Source: Candidatus Martarchaeota archaeon (GTDB lineage Archaea; Micrarchaeota; Micrarchaeia; Micrarchaeales; Micrarchaeaceae). Taken from it: 16,492 nucleotides of DNA. Position numbers and translations under genes: made by a program. Location: contig JAMCYB010000008.1 of assembly GCA_023474385.1 (NCBI GenBank), forward strand, positions 1 to 16,492. The letters run 5' to 3'. A model generated the notes under the pieces. It had not been told where the DNA came from. It saw only the letters and a list, made by a program, of their open reading frames with translations, and did not search any database. The stretch's first letter is position 1. Every line of letters begins with the position of its first letter. Positions 7,290-14,804 of this stretch are shown piece by piece.

Positions 7290-8423
7290 ATGCCTTTGCT
7301 GAACGATACATATGCGCTGTTCAAGAGGGAGATGCTCATATTCAGGAGCAACCTCCGTACTAACATAATACGCTCCATGATATTCCCGCTAGTCCTGATA
7401 CTGTTCTTCGGCAACCTTGGCTCTACAACATCCGGGGTGAACGTGGCCATAGTGAATTATGCGAACAACCCGCAGTCCCACAGCCTCATAAATGCGCTTT
7501 CATCGCAGCGCACGCTATCAATAGTAGGAATCACTTCACAGACCAGCGCACTATCCATGCTGCAGAAGGAGTCCATAGACGCAGCCATAATCATACTGCC
7601 ATCATTCCCATATGCATCAGGCGGTGCGCCGAGCGTAGACGTATACTATTCGGACTCGGATGCACAGGCTGTAAGTGCGATACTTCCATTCATACAGGCA
7701 CAGGCACAGGCGTACGGAGGCAGCATGGGCACGCATATCAGCACGCCTACAAGCTCCATATCCGATCCGCCTTCCAGCCCAACATCGCTGATACCACTTT
7801 ACGGCACAAACAGCAACTACAAGGTCTTCCTTGTCGGAGGCATAATAGCCATGGTGGCGGCCTTCGGCACCGTATTTGGGGGAGGCATATCCATAATAAC
7901 AGACAGGCAGCTTGGCAATCTGAAGTCGTTCCTCCTAGCGCCGATAAACAAGCTCTCCATAATAATGAGCAAGATACTCTCCGGGACGCTGCAATCGATG
8001 CTTTACGTGGTCGTTGCAATAGCCATAGGGCTGCTGGACGGCGCCACGATAGCCATGGGCCCTCTTGGGCTCATATGGATACTGCTGATTGCAGGCATGA
8101 TATCGCTCGGTTTTTCTGGAGTTACAACCATATTGGCGTCCAGGATAAACAAGGTCGAGGTATATTCTATAGTGGCAAACGTGATAGTGCTGCCCATGTG
8201 GTTCTTGTCGGGGGCTTTCTTCCCTGCATCGTCGTTGCCCAGCTTCATGAGGCCCCTAAGCACATACAACCCAATGACGTACGCTACGCAGGCGGTCAGG
8301 GATGTCATGATACTGGGGTACTTCCCTGCAAACGCGATACTCATAGACCTGTCTGCCCTACTCGCATTCCTGGTATTTGGGATAGTCGCTAGCGTGTTGC
8401 TTTTCAAGACTCATATTGATTAG
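7290..8423 (+). CDS. ABC-2 type transporter permease
   Basis: The 377-aa membrane partner of the preceding ATPase has six predicted helices: about 27-45, a large external loop 46-178, then 179-200, 232-249, 255-282, 289-312 and 350-371. The ABC-2 cytoplasmic signature is clear at 205-228 (DRQLGNLKSFLLAPINK...K). The first external loop has a mixed alpha/beta part and a low-complexity Ser/Pro/Thr stretch (150-166), as in the DrrB/YhgE-type exporter group. The ATG is 4 nt after the ATPase stop, with no clear ribosome site, implying translational coupling. The next gene begins 8 nt after its stop, so the surface protein belongs to the same unit. Confidence 0.9.
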   Translation: MPLLNDTYALFKREMLIFRSNLRTNIIRSMIFPLVLILFFGNLGSTTSGVNVAIVNYANNPQSHSLINALSSQRTLSIVGITSQTSALSMLQKESIDAAIIILPSFPYASGGAPSVDVYYSDSDAQAVSAILPFIQAQAQAYGGSMGTHISTPTSSISDPPSSPTSLIPLYGTNSNYKVFLVGGIIAMVAAFGTVFGGGISIITDRQLGNLKSFLLAPINKLSIIMSKILSGTLQSMLYVVVAIAIGLLDGATIAMGPLGLIWILLIAGMISLGFSGVTTILASRINKVEVYSIVANVIVLPMWFLSGAFFPASSLPSFMRPLSTYNPMTYATQAVRDVMILGYFPANAILIDLSALLAFLVFGIVASVLLFKTHID

Positions 8424-8431
8424 GTGTTAAA

Positions 8432-10081
8432 ATGTACAGACATAAGCTAAGAGATAGGGATTCAGGTCTGGGCAGGCATGTGCTGTTGTTCCTGGTACCG
8501 GTTTTGCTGGCAGTAATGATCTCTGCAGCTGCAGCGCAAGCGCAAAGCCAGCTGGCAGGGGCAGGCGACAACATGCTTTCGCTATCCAACGTGTACGTTT
8601 CCCCGACTCCAATAATCGCGGGCAGCAACATCAACGTGAGCTTCAGGCTCTTCAATTCATATTCAAGCGAGCTCAGCGACGTGAACATAGGGCTGGCATC
8701 CGAAAGCCCCATAATAAATGTATCCCCTTCCAATACGTATCTTATAGATGCGATAGGGTCAGGTACGTATGGCGGCCTCGGGTACAACCTATTCACCTAT
8801 ACATTCCACCTGCCATCAACGCTTGAAAGCGGCGAATACACGATAGACGTGATGGCGAACTACAGGGTGAGCGTAGGCTCGCCCGGCACGGATGTACCAG
8901 GCGAATCTGTAATGCCGATAATGTTCTACGTTCACGGCAAGCCCAACATAGGGGTAAACCTGCTGCCCACTTCACAGATAGTACCCGGCAACGCGTTTAC
9001 ATACCAACTTGAAGTGGTCAATAGCGGCGGCGCAATCGCAAGGAACGTCACGATAAAGATATTGGGCTCAAACACGCTCATACCTACGGGCGAGAGTACG
9101 TTCAGCATGGGCAGCGTTTCTCCAGGGGTTCCTATGCAGTTATCCGGCAGCATGCAGGCAAGCAGGCGGGCAAGTGCCGGCGCGCATGATATACATGCAG
9201 AAGTGAGCTATTCCAGCTCAGTAGGCAACTATTCATACAACATCAGCATACCGATAAGCATATACACAGGAACACCAGCTCTGGCCATAACAGCTGCAGG
9301 CTCCATTCCATCTGTGCTCTATTCCGGGTCAAACGCAACCATAGAGCTGTCCGTGCAGAACGTTGGCGACGGCATTGCAAAGAACTTATCCATAGGCCTC
9401 AAGGGGGGCTCAGGCCTTAGCGTCAGCAGCAGTGCAAACCGCATTTTCATAGGTTCGCTCCCTGCCGGCCAGTCTGTCCCGGAAACCGTATTCGTTTCTT
9501 CCAATAGCTCATATATAGGCAACGCAACGCTGCACGCAACCGTCTCCTACTTCAATTCCGACTATTCTAACATGACGAGTTCAGTAATACCGATAAACCT
9601 GTCCATTGCTCCGAGCGCGGTATTCAACATAACCAGTGTGAGCGATTCGCTGCTGCCGGGTGCGGCATACGGAAGAATAGCGTTTACCTTGAAGAACATG
9701 GGGAATGAGCCAGCGCAGGGCATAACCGCATCGCTTCAGAGCATATACCCTCTAAGCCCCATAGCAGGCACGGCATACATAAGCAGCCTGTCACCGGGCG
9801 AATCGACGAATGTGACCTTCTATGTTAGCGTATCCTCAACTGGCGAGCCGGGGCAGTATCCTGTGACCGTATACGAGCAGTGGAAGCAGCCCAATGCGGC
9901 GAACAGCCAGCAATTCGAGGGCTCTACAGACTACTACGCACAGGTGTATAGCAGCTCCAGCGGCGCCACGTACTCAACGGTAGACGATGCGTTCGAGGCG
10001 ATAGTTGCGATAGTGATTATAGTAGCAGTATACAAAAGGATAGCAAAAAGTAGACGAAAGAATACAAGAACTAAGAAATAG
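8432..10081 (+). CDS. Secreted, membrane-anchored surface protein with four CARDB/S-layer-like repeats
   Basis: The 549-aa protein has a Sec signal peptide (basic 1-16, hydrophobic 17-35, Ala-rich cleavage zone AAAAQAQ), four Ig-like beta-sandwich repeats of roughly 100 residues (about 48-165, 170-278, 282-391, 394-506) and a short C-terminal helix (about 521-535) followed by a basic tail, so nearly all of it faces outward. Repeats share the CARDB/COG1361-style pattern of V.N.G...A.NV.I.L..., a turn with a PG or PAGQS-like element, and then a closing strand. Many Asn-X-Ser/Thr sites suggest N-glycosylation. GGTG sits five bases before the ATG. It may shield or guide the exporter, or be an adhesive or S-layer-associated protein; the link to the ABC genes rests on operon position. 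Confidence 0.82.
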   Translation: MYRHKLRDRDSGLGRHVLLFLVPVLLAVMISAAAAQAQSQLAGAGDNMLSLSNVYVSPTPIIAGSNINVSFRLFNSYSSELSDVNIGLASESPIINVSPSNTYLIDAIGSGTYGGLGYNLFTYTFHLPSTLESGEYTIDVMANYRVSVGSPGTDVPGESVMPIMFYVHGKPNIGVNLLPTSQIVPGNAFTYQLEVVNSGGAIARNVTIKILGSNTLIPTGESTFSMGSVSPGVPMQLSGSMQASRRASAGAHDIHAEVSYSSSVGNYSYNISIPISIYTGTPALAITAAGSIPSVLYSGSNATIELSVQNVGDGIAKNLSIGLKGGSGLSVSSSANRIFIGSLPAGQSVPETVFVSSNSSYIGNATLHATVSYFNSDYSNMTSSVIPINLSIAPSAVFNITSVSDSLLPGAAYGRIAFTLKNMGNEPAQGITASLQSIYPLSPIAGTAYISSLSPGESTNVTFYVSVSSTGEPGQYPVTVYEQWKQPNAANSQQFEGSTDYYAQVYSSSSGATYSTVDDAFEAIVAIVIIVAVYKRIAKSRRKNTRTKK

Positions 10082-10120
10082 TCTATAAATCCTCGCTTCA
10101 AAATATGACTGGGTGTAGCA

Positions 10121-11011
10121 TTGGATATCAAGAAAGGCATAGGTCTGGGGGCGATGGTGGATAAAGCGCTCGAAAAGTACAACGTACCAACATGGCTCAA
10201 GCCCTATATATATGATTACGTGAAGAGCGATCCAATAAATGCCATCAAGAAGGCCACGAGCTTCATAGAAGTGAGGAGGAAGCGCGGCGAAGTGACAAGG
10301 GAGTATGTTCGCCTACCTAACGGCATGGAATTCAACATCGACTTCATACAGCATGTGCTGAGCCTGTTCCATTACGGCGAGGAGAGGATAGCTGCGATAT
10401 ATGAGACATGGTCAAAGGAGCCCACCGGTTACAATCATGCACAATACCCTGCCCATTTCGGCCAGTTGGCCGAAATCACCAAGAAGCACGTGCGCGCTAT
10501 ACGCAACCTGATGGAAGGGATGGGCATAAAGCCCCTCGACCCTACTCAGGAAGCCGTAGCCGTTTTCGACGGGCTCGGCGCGATATCAGACTGGAAATCA
10601 CGGGTTCTGGCGTCCGGTCTGCTACTCAAATATACCTACGGGTATCCGTTCGGCTTTATATTCTACAGGGTGTTCTATCCCGCATCGCCCGAGTTCATGC
10701 GCTCTTTCGGCAAGGCGTTCAAGAACGATGGCGATGCCAATGCATGGCTTGAAGAAGAAGCGAAGCGCATAGTGAGGGAGAAGGAACTGGCCGATCCGGC
10801 GATTATGGGTCTGGCGGAAAACCTTCTGTCGAAGGCGTATGATTCGGTAGGCAGCGAGCTGAAGATCGCTAAGAAGGCGCACGTAGAACGCGAAGCGCAG
10901 CTGCTCATGGATGTTTCGCTGGCATACCCACTTCATGCGCTGTATGAGCAGGGGCTGGCAATAGATATAGATGAAGAGATAAAGAAGATTAAAAGGCGCA
11001 GCAGCAAATGA
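10121..11011 (+). CDS. Unknown all-helical 296-aa protein (possibly ferritin-like, unproven)
   Basis: I do not recognise this protein. It is predicted soluble and almost entirely helical, with an aromatic and Glu/His-rich central part (GEERIAAIYETW at 86-97, AEITKKHVRAI at 117-127, DWKSRVLASGLLLKYTYGYPFG at 157-178) and a second charged half (EEEAKRIVREKE; KKAHVEREAQLLMD). The spacing of acidic and His residues across several helices recalls ferritin-like four-helix proteins, but I see no clean paired ExxH motifs. The start is TTG 10121, supported by GGGTG five bases upstream; the next in-frame ATG (10154) has no such site. The 39-nt gap contains TATAAAT (10084-10090), so it may have its own promoter or be read from the ABC operon. 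Confidence 0.75.
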   Translation: MDIKKGIGLGAMVDKALEKYNVPTWLKPYIYDYVKSDPINAIKKATSFIEVRRKRGEVTREYVRLPNGMEFNIDFIQHVLSLFHYGEERIAAIYETWSKEPTGYNHAQYPAHFGQLAEITKKHVRAIRNLMEGMGIKPLDPTQEAVAVFDGLGAISDWKSRVLASGLLLKYTYGYPFGFIFYRVFYPASPEFMRSFGKAFKNDGDANAWLEEEAKRIVREKELADPAIMGLAENLLSKAYDSVGSELKIAKKAHVEREAQLLMDVSLAYPLHALYEQGLAIDIDEEIKKIKRRSSK

Positions 11012-11029
11012 GCCTCTTTTGCCAATGCA

Positions 11030-12319
11030 TCATGGTGTCAGGCGCTTCCTGTCCCGTGGGAACATGGCGCACTCCCTTATGTTCTGCATGCCGGTCATCA
11101 TCATCGTGAGCCGTTCGAGCCCAAGGCTCCACCCTGCATGGGGGGGCGCCCCGCAGCGCATGGCGTTTATGTAGAAGTCGAAACCTTTCGGATCCATGCC
11201 TTTCTTCTTTATTGACTCTATGAGCAGTTCAGGCAGGTGTATACGTTGCGCCCCGCTTGAGACCTCGAGCCCCTTATATATCAGGTCGAAGCTGTTGGTG
11301 TAATTCGGATCTGTGTCGCTGGGCATGGAGTAGAATGCGCGTATCGCCGCTGGGAACCCCTTCACTATTATCGCATCTCCGTAAAGCTTGTAAAGCGCCG
11401 TCTCTGCTTCCCTGGAGAGGTCGTCCCCATTCTTCACCATTATCCCGTTGCCCTGCAGTGCGTCTATCGCTTCTGCATACGTTATTATCTTGACGCTCGG
11501 AACATCAAGCTTGACTCCTAAGGTTTGCAGATCCTTGGCGTTGTTTTCCGTCACCGCCCTTACTATGCTCACTAGTGTATTGGACAATACGGCGATTGCA
11601 TCATCATGGTTTGCGAACGCCATCTCTATATCCATCTGCGTGGATTCATTGAGGTGGTAAACTGTATTTGACTTCTCCGCCCTAAAAACCGGAGTTATCG
11701 TGAACACCTTGTCTAGGCCGCCTATGACCGCAAGCTGCTTGTACAGCTGCGGCGACTGCGCGAGGTATGCTTTGTCCTCGAAATAGTCCATGCTGAAGAG
11801 ATCCGAACCTCCTTCCGTTGCCTCTTTCACTATCGAAGGCGTGCGTATATGGAGGAATCCGAGCTTCGAAACCGTGTCAATGAAGGTATCCGCTATGGTC
11901 GATTCTATCTTGAATATGGCTGTTGTTTCTACTCTCCTAAGGTCTATATACCTGTAATCCAATCGCACGTCGAGCTCTGCATCCACCTTCCCTGTGATTT
12001 CAAAAGGTATCTTTGCAGAGAGTGGGTTGATATTGGTCACTTTTGTTGGTATCACTTCGAAGCCCGCCTTTGCCTCGCTATTCTTCTTCACCGTGCCCCT
12101 GACCTCAACTACGCTTTCCTTCGGCAGCGACATGGCCTTGATAATGGCATCATCAGTCACCCCCTTCTTCCCGACGACCTGCACTATGCCTGACCTGTCG
12201 CGCAGCAGCAAGAACGTTAAGTTGCCGAGCTCCCTTATCTCATGAACCCATCCGTCAAGCACTACCTCCTTGCCGTCCATGTCAGCGTTAAGATCCCCTA
12301 CGAAATACGTCCTTCCCAT
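11030..12319 (-). CDS. aspS: Aspartyl-tRNA synthetase, archaeal type (probably non-discriminating)
   Basis: This 429-aa class IIb synthetase attaches Asp to tRNA. The N-terminal OB-fold anticodon domain (about 1-105) is followed by the catalytic domain, with motif 2 around FRAEKSNTVYHLNE, the aspartate pocket SGAQRIH, and motif 3 GAPPHAGWSLGLERL. It ends in the usual FPRDRKRLTP. The start MGRTYFVGDL at 12319 matches family N-termini; an in-frame TTG ten codons upstream is less likely. In the anticodon domain GWVHEIRELG carries His26, where discriminating enzymes such as that of Thermococcus have Trp, and LPKESVV carries Pro66. Both suggest a non-discriminating enzyme that also makes Asp-tRNA(Asn) for amidation. 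It lies 43 nt downstream of a tRNA-Met gene and may be co-transcribed. Confidence 0.95.
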   Translation of the reverse strand: MGRTYFVGDLNADMDGKEVVLDGWVHEIRELGNLTFLLLRDRSGIVQVVGKKGVTDDAIIKAMSLPKESVVEVRGTVKKNSEAKAGFEVIPTKVTNINPLSAKIPFEITGKVDAELDVRLDYRYIDLRRVETTAIFKIESTIADTFIDTVSKLGFLHIRTPSIVKEATEGGSDLFSMDYFEDKAYLAQSPQLYKQLAVIGGLDKVFTITPVFRAEKSNTVYHLNESTQMDIEMAFANHDDAIAVLSNTLVSIVRAVTENNAKDLQTLGVKLDVPSVKIITYAEAIDALQGNGIMVKNGDDLSREAETALYKLYGDAIIVKGFPAAIRAFYSMPSDTDPNYTNSFDLIYKGLEVSSGAQRIHLPELLIESIKKKGMDPKGFDFYINAMRCGAPPHAGWSLGLERLTMMMTGMQNIRECAMFPRDRKRLTP

Positions 12320-12362
12320 GCAAAAGCCACTTCCAAATTCATAGCCCAAAGCAATAAATGTT

Positions 12363-12481
12363 TGGCGGGGGCGAGATTTGAACGCGCGACCTCTAGATTT
12401 CCCGTCATCGCCGGATACGGCTCCGCACTCATTGTGCTATGCATATGAGTCTAGCGCTCTACCAGGCTAAGCTACCCCGCC
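12363..12481 (-). tRNA. tRNA-Met(CAU), elongator type, with a 45-nt intron
   Basis: The mature tRNA is 74 nt. Acceptor GGCGGGG/CCCCGCC is perfect, with discriminator A at 12363. The D arm is GCUU-loop-GAGC, the anticodon stem CUAGA/UCUAG, the loop CUCAUAA with anticodon CAU, and the variable loop AGGUC. The T arm is GCGCG-UUCAAAU-CUCGC, with one C52-U62 mismatch. Exon 1 is 12444-12481 and exon 2 is 12363-12398. The initiator type is unlikely because the anticodon stem lacks the three G:C pairs. The CAU anticodon could also belong to tRNA-Ile2, whose C34 is modified to agmatidine; the overall sequence resembles archaeal elongator Met more. CCA is not encoded. A TATA element lies about 32 bp upstream. 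Confidence 0.93.
12399..12443 (-). other. tRNA intron (45 nt) at position 37/38
   Basis: This segment interrupts the anticodon loop directly after A37. It contains two small hairpins (GCAC/GUGC and GCCG/CGGC). Near the junctions, exon CUCA can oppose intron CGGG (three pairs plus an A-C mismatch). Three-base bulges UA^U and AA^A then place cuts between the second and third bulge bases, giving a relaxed bulge-helix-bulge of the kind cut by the archaeal splicing endonuclease. Removing it restores a perfect 7-nt anticodon loop. Confidence 0.85.
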
Positions 12482-12509
12482 AAAACAGTTATTTATTTTA
12501 GCAACAAAA

Positions 12510-12517
12510 TATATAAA
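12510..12517. promoter_or_regulatory. TATA element possibly shared by tRNA-Met and the ligase gene
   Basis: TATATAAA on the plus strand reads TTTATATA on the minus strand. Counted 26-27 bp from its centre, it predicts a start near 12540 for the rightward gene (leader about 22 nt with GGTG) and near 12487 for the leftward tRNA, whose 5' end is 12481. A second TATATAT at 12527-12533 fits neither gene as well. Confidence 0.6.
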
Positions 12518-12561
12518 GGTGCGAAGGTATATATTGCTAATTGGAAATTCTGTGGTGTCCT

Positions 12562-13413
12562 ATGGCGTTGAAGAGCAGCATGCCTAAGAATTCGACCATA
12601 AACGCGAAGCTAATCAACTTCGGCCATGGCAAGTATGATGCATATATGAACATGGCCATAGACGAAGTGCTCATGGATCTGGCAGATAAGACGGGCAGGT
12701 TTTTCTTCAGGACTTATGATTTCTCGAAGAGCTCCGTTATACTCGCCAATTCTGATTCGCCAATGAACCTTAAGGAATTGGACGGGAATGTGGACGTGAC
12801 GCGCAGGATAAGCGGCGGCAAGCCCATATACATAGATGATAATGTTCTCTCATACAGCATAACCGGGCCCATGCACAGCATAGGCGGAGCTTTCAGAAAC
12901 AGTACGGCTATCAATAACGCATTCGGCCCGCTGGTAATGGACGCCATAGCAGGCATAGCCAATTGTAGCGATAGGCTTAGCATGGGAAAGGTTTATAGCA
13001 TAGAATTCGATGGCAAACCCATAGTAGGCAATGGCCAGCACCTTAACCCCTCGCACTCATTCCTGTACCATGGCGTTGCAGCAGTGGGGCCATGGGACGC
13101 CAGGAGCATAGACAGGCGCATTTGGCTCCGCCGCGAAGACTACGATGCTCTTTACACGCTCCCCAACCTGCATGACATAGCAGGTGACGGCTATACTGTT
13201 CAGGAATACAAAAGGATGCTGTCAAAGGGCCTCCACAAAGCCATCGGGATGGCGTTTTCATCCATGTCGGGCATCAGCAGGTCCGAGAAGGATGAGGTGC
13301 TGAAATCAGCCACCACCAAAGTGGCAAGCATCTACGCAAGCAGAAGCTGGGTTTTCCGCGATGATCCTGGCATGAAGCGCGATTCGAGATTCTGTCTCTT
13401 ATGGCCCGACTGA
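12562..13413 (+). CDS. Lipoate-protein ligase / BPL-LplA-LipB family protein
   Basis: The 283-aa protein carries the catalytic domain that activates lipoate, octanoate or biotin and transfers it to a carrier-protein lysine. Visible motifs are AYMNMAIDEVLMDLA near the N-terminus, VTRRISGGKPIYIDDNVLSYSI (the family's RRxSGGG..HD loop, here with Lys and Ile-Asp variants), and DGKPIVGNGQHL, matching the catalytic-Lys loop GKK..GxAQ. The C-terminus is short and no separate LplB partner is nearby. The start ATG 12562 is chosen because GGTG lies four bases before it; a TTG at 12541 is in frame but lacks a site. Octanoyltransferase (LipM-like) is an alternative to ligase. It ends 3 nt from the convergent nre gene. 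Confidence 0.82.
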   Translation: MALKSSMPKNSTINAKLINFGHGKYDAYMNMAIDEVLMDLADKTGRFFFRTYDFSKSSVILANSDSPMNLKELDGNVDVTRRISGGKPIYIDDNVLSYSITGPMHSIGGAFRNSTAINNAFGPLVMDAIAGIANCSDRLSMGKVYSIEFDGKPIVGNGQHLNPSHSFLYHGVAAVGPWDARSIDRRIWLRREDYDALYTLPNLHDIAGDGYTVQEYKRMLSKGLHKAIGMAFSSMSGISRSEKDEVLKSATTKVASIYASRSWVFRDDPGMKRDSRFCLLWPD

Positions 13414-13416
13414 AAA

Positions 13417-14703
13417 TCACCGCTTCCCTACATAGGAAGAGAGTTCCTTTTGGTAGAGAAGCTCCTTGAGTGCCCTGCAGTTTGCTATCCAGTCCTTGAT
13501 AGGTATATCCATCTTCTCGCCTATTATGGAGAACATCTCGTCGCTACCATGGGCTATTATAGGCTCATTCTCCAGGGTCTCGCGCACATGTTCCCTGACG
13601 TTCCATACCCCTACTGGCATGAGATACCCTTCGTGCACCTCCCTGAGTATTATCACTACCGCCTGCTTCTGCAGCTGCTTGAGCTTCTCGGTCACCGCGA
13701 GCCTGGCGGCATAATAACAGCCTCCTATCTCTGCATATGTCTTCCTGCCCGTATACCCCTCATATGACGAGTATATGGATATGGATGTACCGCCCTCGTT
13801 CCAGATAGTTTTGGGGTACCAGGCTTCGGCGGACTCATACTTCCACCTGCCCGGGACGAATATTATGAGCCAGCGGTTGTCGAGCGATACGTTGTAATAC
13901 ATGTGTATGCTATCTATCTCATCGAACTCCTTCACCTCCTTAAGGTTGCCCTTCGACAGTGTGTCATCGACCGCAGTTATGCTCCATCTTGTAGGCACGA
14001 ATTTCCTGCGCCTCCCGATCCCGAACAGCCCTGCAGAGAAGGCCTGCTGTATCTTTGATACAGGTATATCGCTCTCGTAAGATTCCCTTATGGCAGTCCC
14101 TGCATCGGCATCTACATCCATGTACAGCCTTTCTATCTGCTTATTCGCCTTTATGTTATAGACGTCAAACGCCTTTATGTCTGCGCTTGGCCCGAAGGGC
14201 TGCACCTCGTCGTTCAACGCTATCTTCACGAAAGGCTTTCTAGAGAACTTCAGTTCCGCTTCTGCAGGCCTGTCTGCGAGCGCAAGGTCCCTTATCTGCT
14301 CTTCTACCCTGCCCTTCTCTACCGCATTGACCTTGGATTTATGCATGCCCCTTACCAACTTTGATCTAGAGGACACTATTTGTTCTATAGAGAACGATCG
14401 CCACCGTTCGGGCACAGCAAGTATTGAGGTATCGCCAAACTCCGGCGGCACCATAGGACCTATAGTAACGTTGGGGTAGCCGAACCTGCCTATGAATATG
14501 TCCGTAGGCGACGATCCTGAAAGGTCCAGCTTGTCCAATACTGGCATCATCTTCATGCTGTAGTAATATCTCAGCAGCGCAGGGTCGCGCATGTGCCTAT
14601 AGACTATGTCTGAGCGCTTGACTTTTAGCCCATCGGGTTCGCTTGCGCTGCCGAGCTCCTTTATGATCGCTTTCCTATCTATAAGCCCCGCCAATTCTAC
14701 CAC
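13417..14703 (-). CDS. nre: Nre-family archaeal DNA repair protein with PIP-like C-terminus
   Basis: This approximately 428-aa protein belongs to the Nre family, which in haloarchaea acts with UvrABC in repair of mitomycin C damage through PCNA. Diagnostic segments, numbered from GTG 14703, are FIGRFGYPNVTIGPM (70-84), RRKFVPTRWSITAVDDT (232-248) and VPGRWKYES. The last residues read QKELSSYVGKR; QKELSSYV (418-425) resembles a weak PCNA-interacting peptide (Q..L..Y). The frame continues upstream to 14859 but would then overlap the divergent peptidase and its promoter. A TATA element (ATATATATTT, complement of 14720-14729) points to transcription start near 14700, so leaderless GTG 14703 or TTG 14694 is preferred. 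The N-terminal Cys-rich zinc motif common in the family is absent. Confidence 0.88.
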   Translation of the reverse strand: MVELAGLIDRKAIIKELGSASEPDGLKVKRSDIVYRHMRDPALLRYYYSMKMMPVLDKLDLSGSSPTDIFIGRFGYPNVTIGPMVPPEFGDTSILAVPERWRSFSIEQIVSSRSKLVRGMHKSKVNAVEKGRVEEQIRDLALADRPAEAELKFSRKPFVKIALNDEVQPFGPSADIKAFDVYNIKANKQIERLYMDVDADAGTAIRESYESDIPVSKIQQAFSAGLFGIGRRRKFVPTRWSITAVDDTLSKGNLKEVKEFDEIDSIHMYYNVSLDNRWLIIFVPGRWKYESAEAWYPKTIWNEGGTSISIYSSYEGYTGRKTYAEIGGCYYAARLAVTEKLKQLQKQAVVIILREVHEGYLMPVGVWNVREHVRETLENEPIIAHGSDEMFSIIGEKMDIPIKDWIANCRALKELLYQKELSSYVGKR

Positions 14704-14804
14704 ATATGATATGCAAGCAGAAATATATATGCGCTTCTGGTCTGACCATGCAGTGCCAGCAAGTCCTTTTATTCTTTGATGGTAATATTGCAAATGATGG
14801 TATA
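14704..14804. promoter_or_regulatory. Divergent promoters of nre and the M24 peptidase
   Basis: The 101-nt spacer holds ATATATATTT (minus strand, complement of 14720-14729) for nre and TTTTATT (14767-14773) for the peptidase. The latter predicts a start near 14796 and a leader of about 10 nt. There is only a weak GGT five bases before the peptidase ATG. Confidence 0.5.

Noticed and set aside
12363..12481. Reading the CAU tRNA as initiator tRNA
   Set aside because: The anticodon stem CUAGA/UCUAG lacks the three consecutive G:C pairs typical of initiators.
14706..14804. N-terminal extension of the M24 peptidase from ATG 14706
   Set aside because: It would be Cys-rich, unlike the family, and would cover both divergent promoters; ATG 14805 fits the family start.
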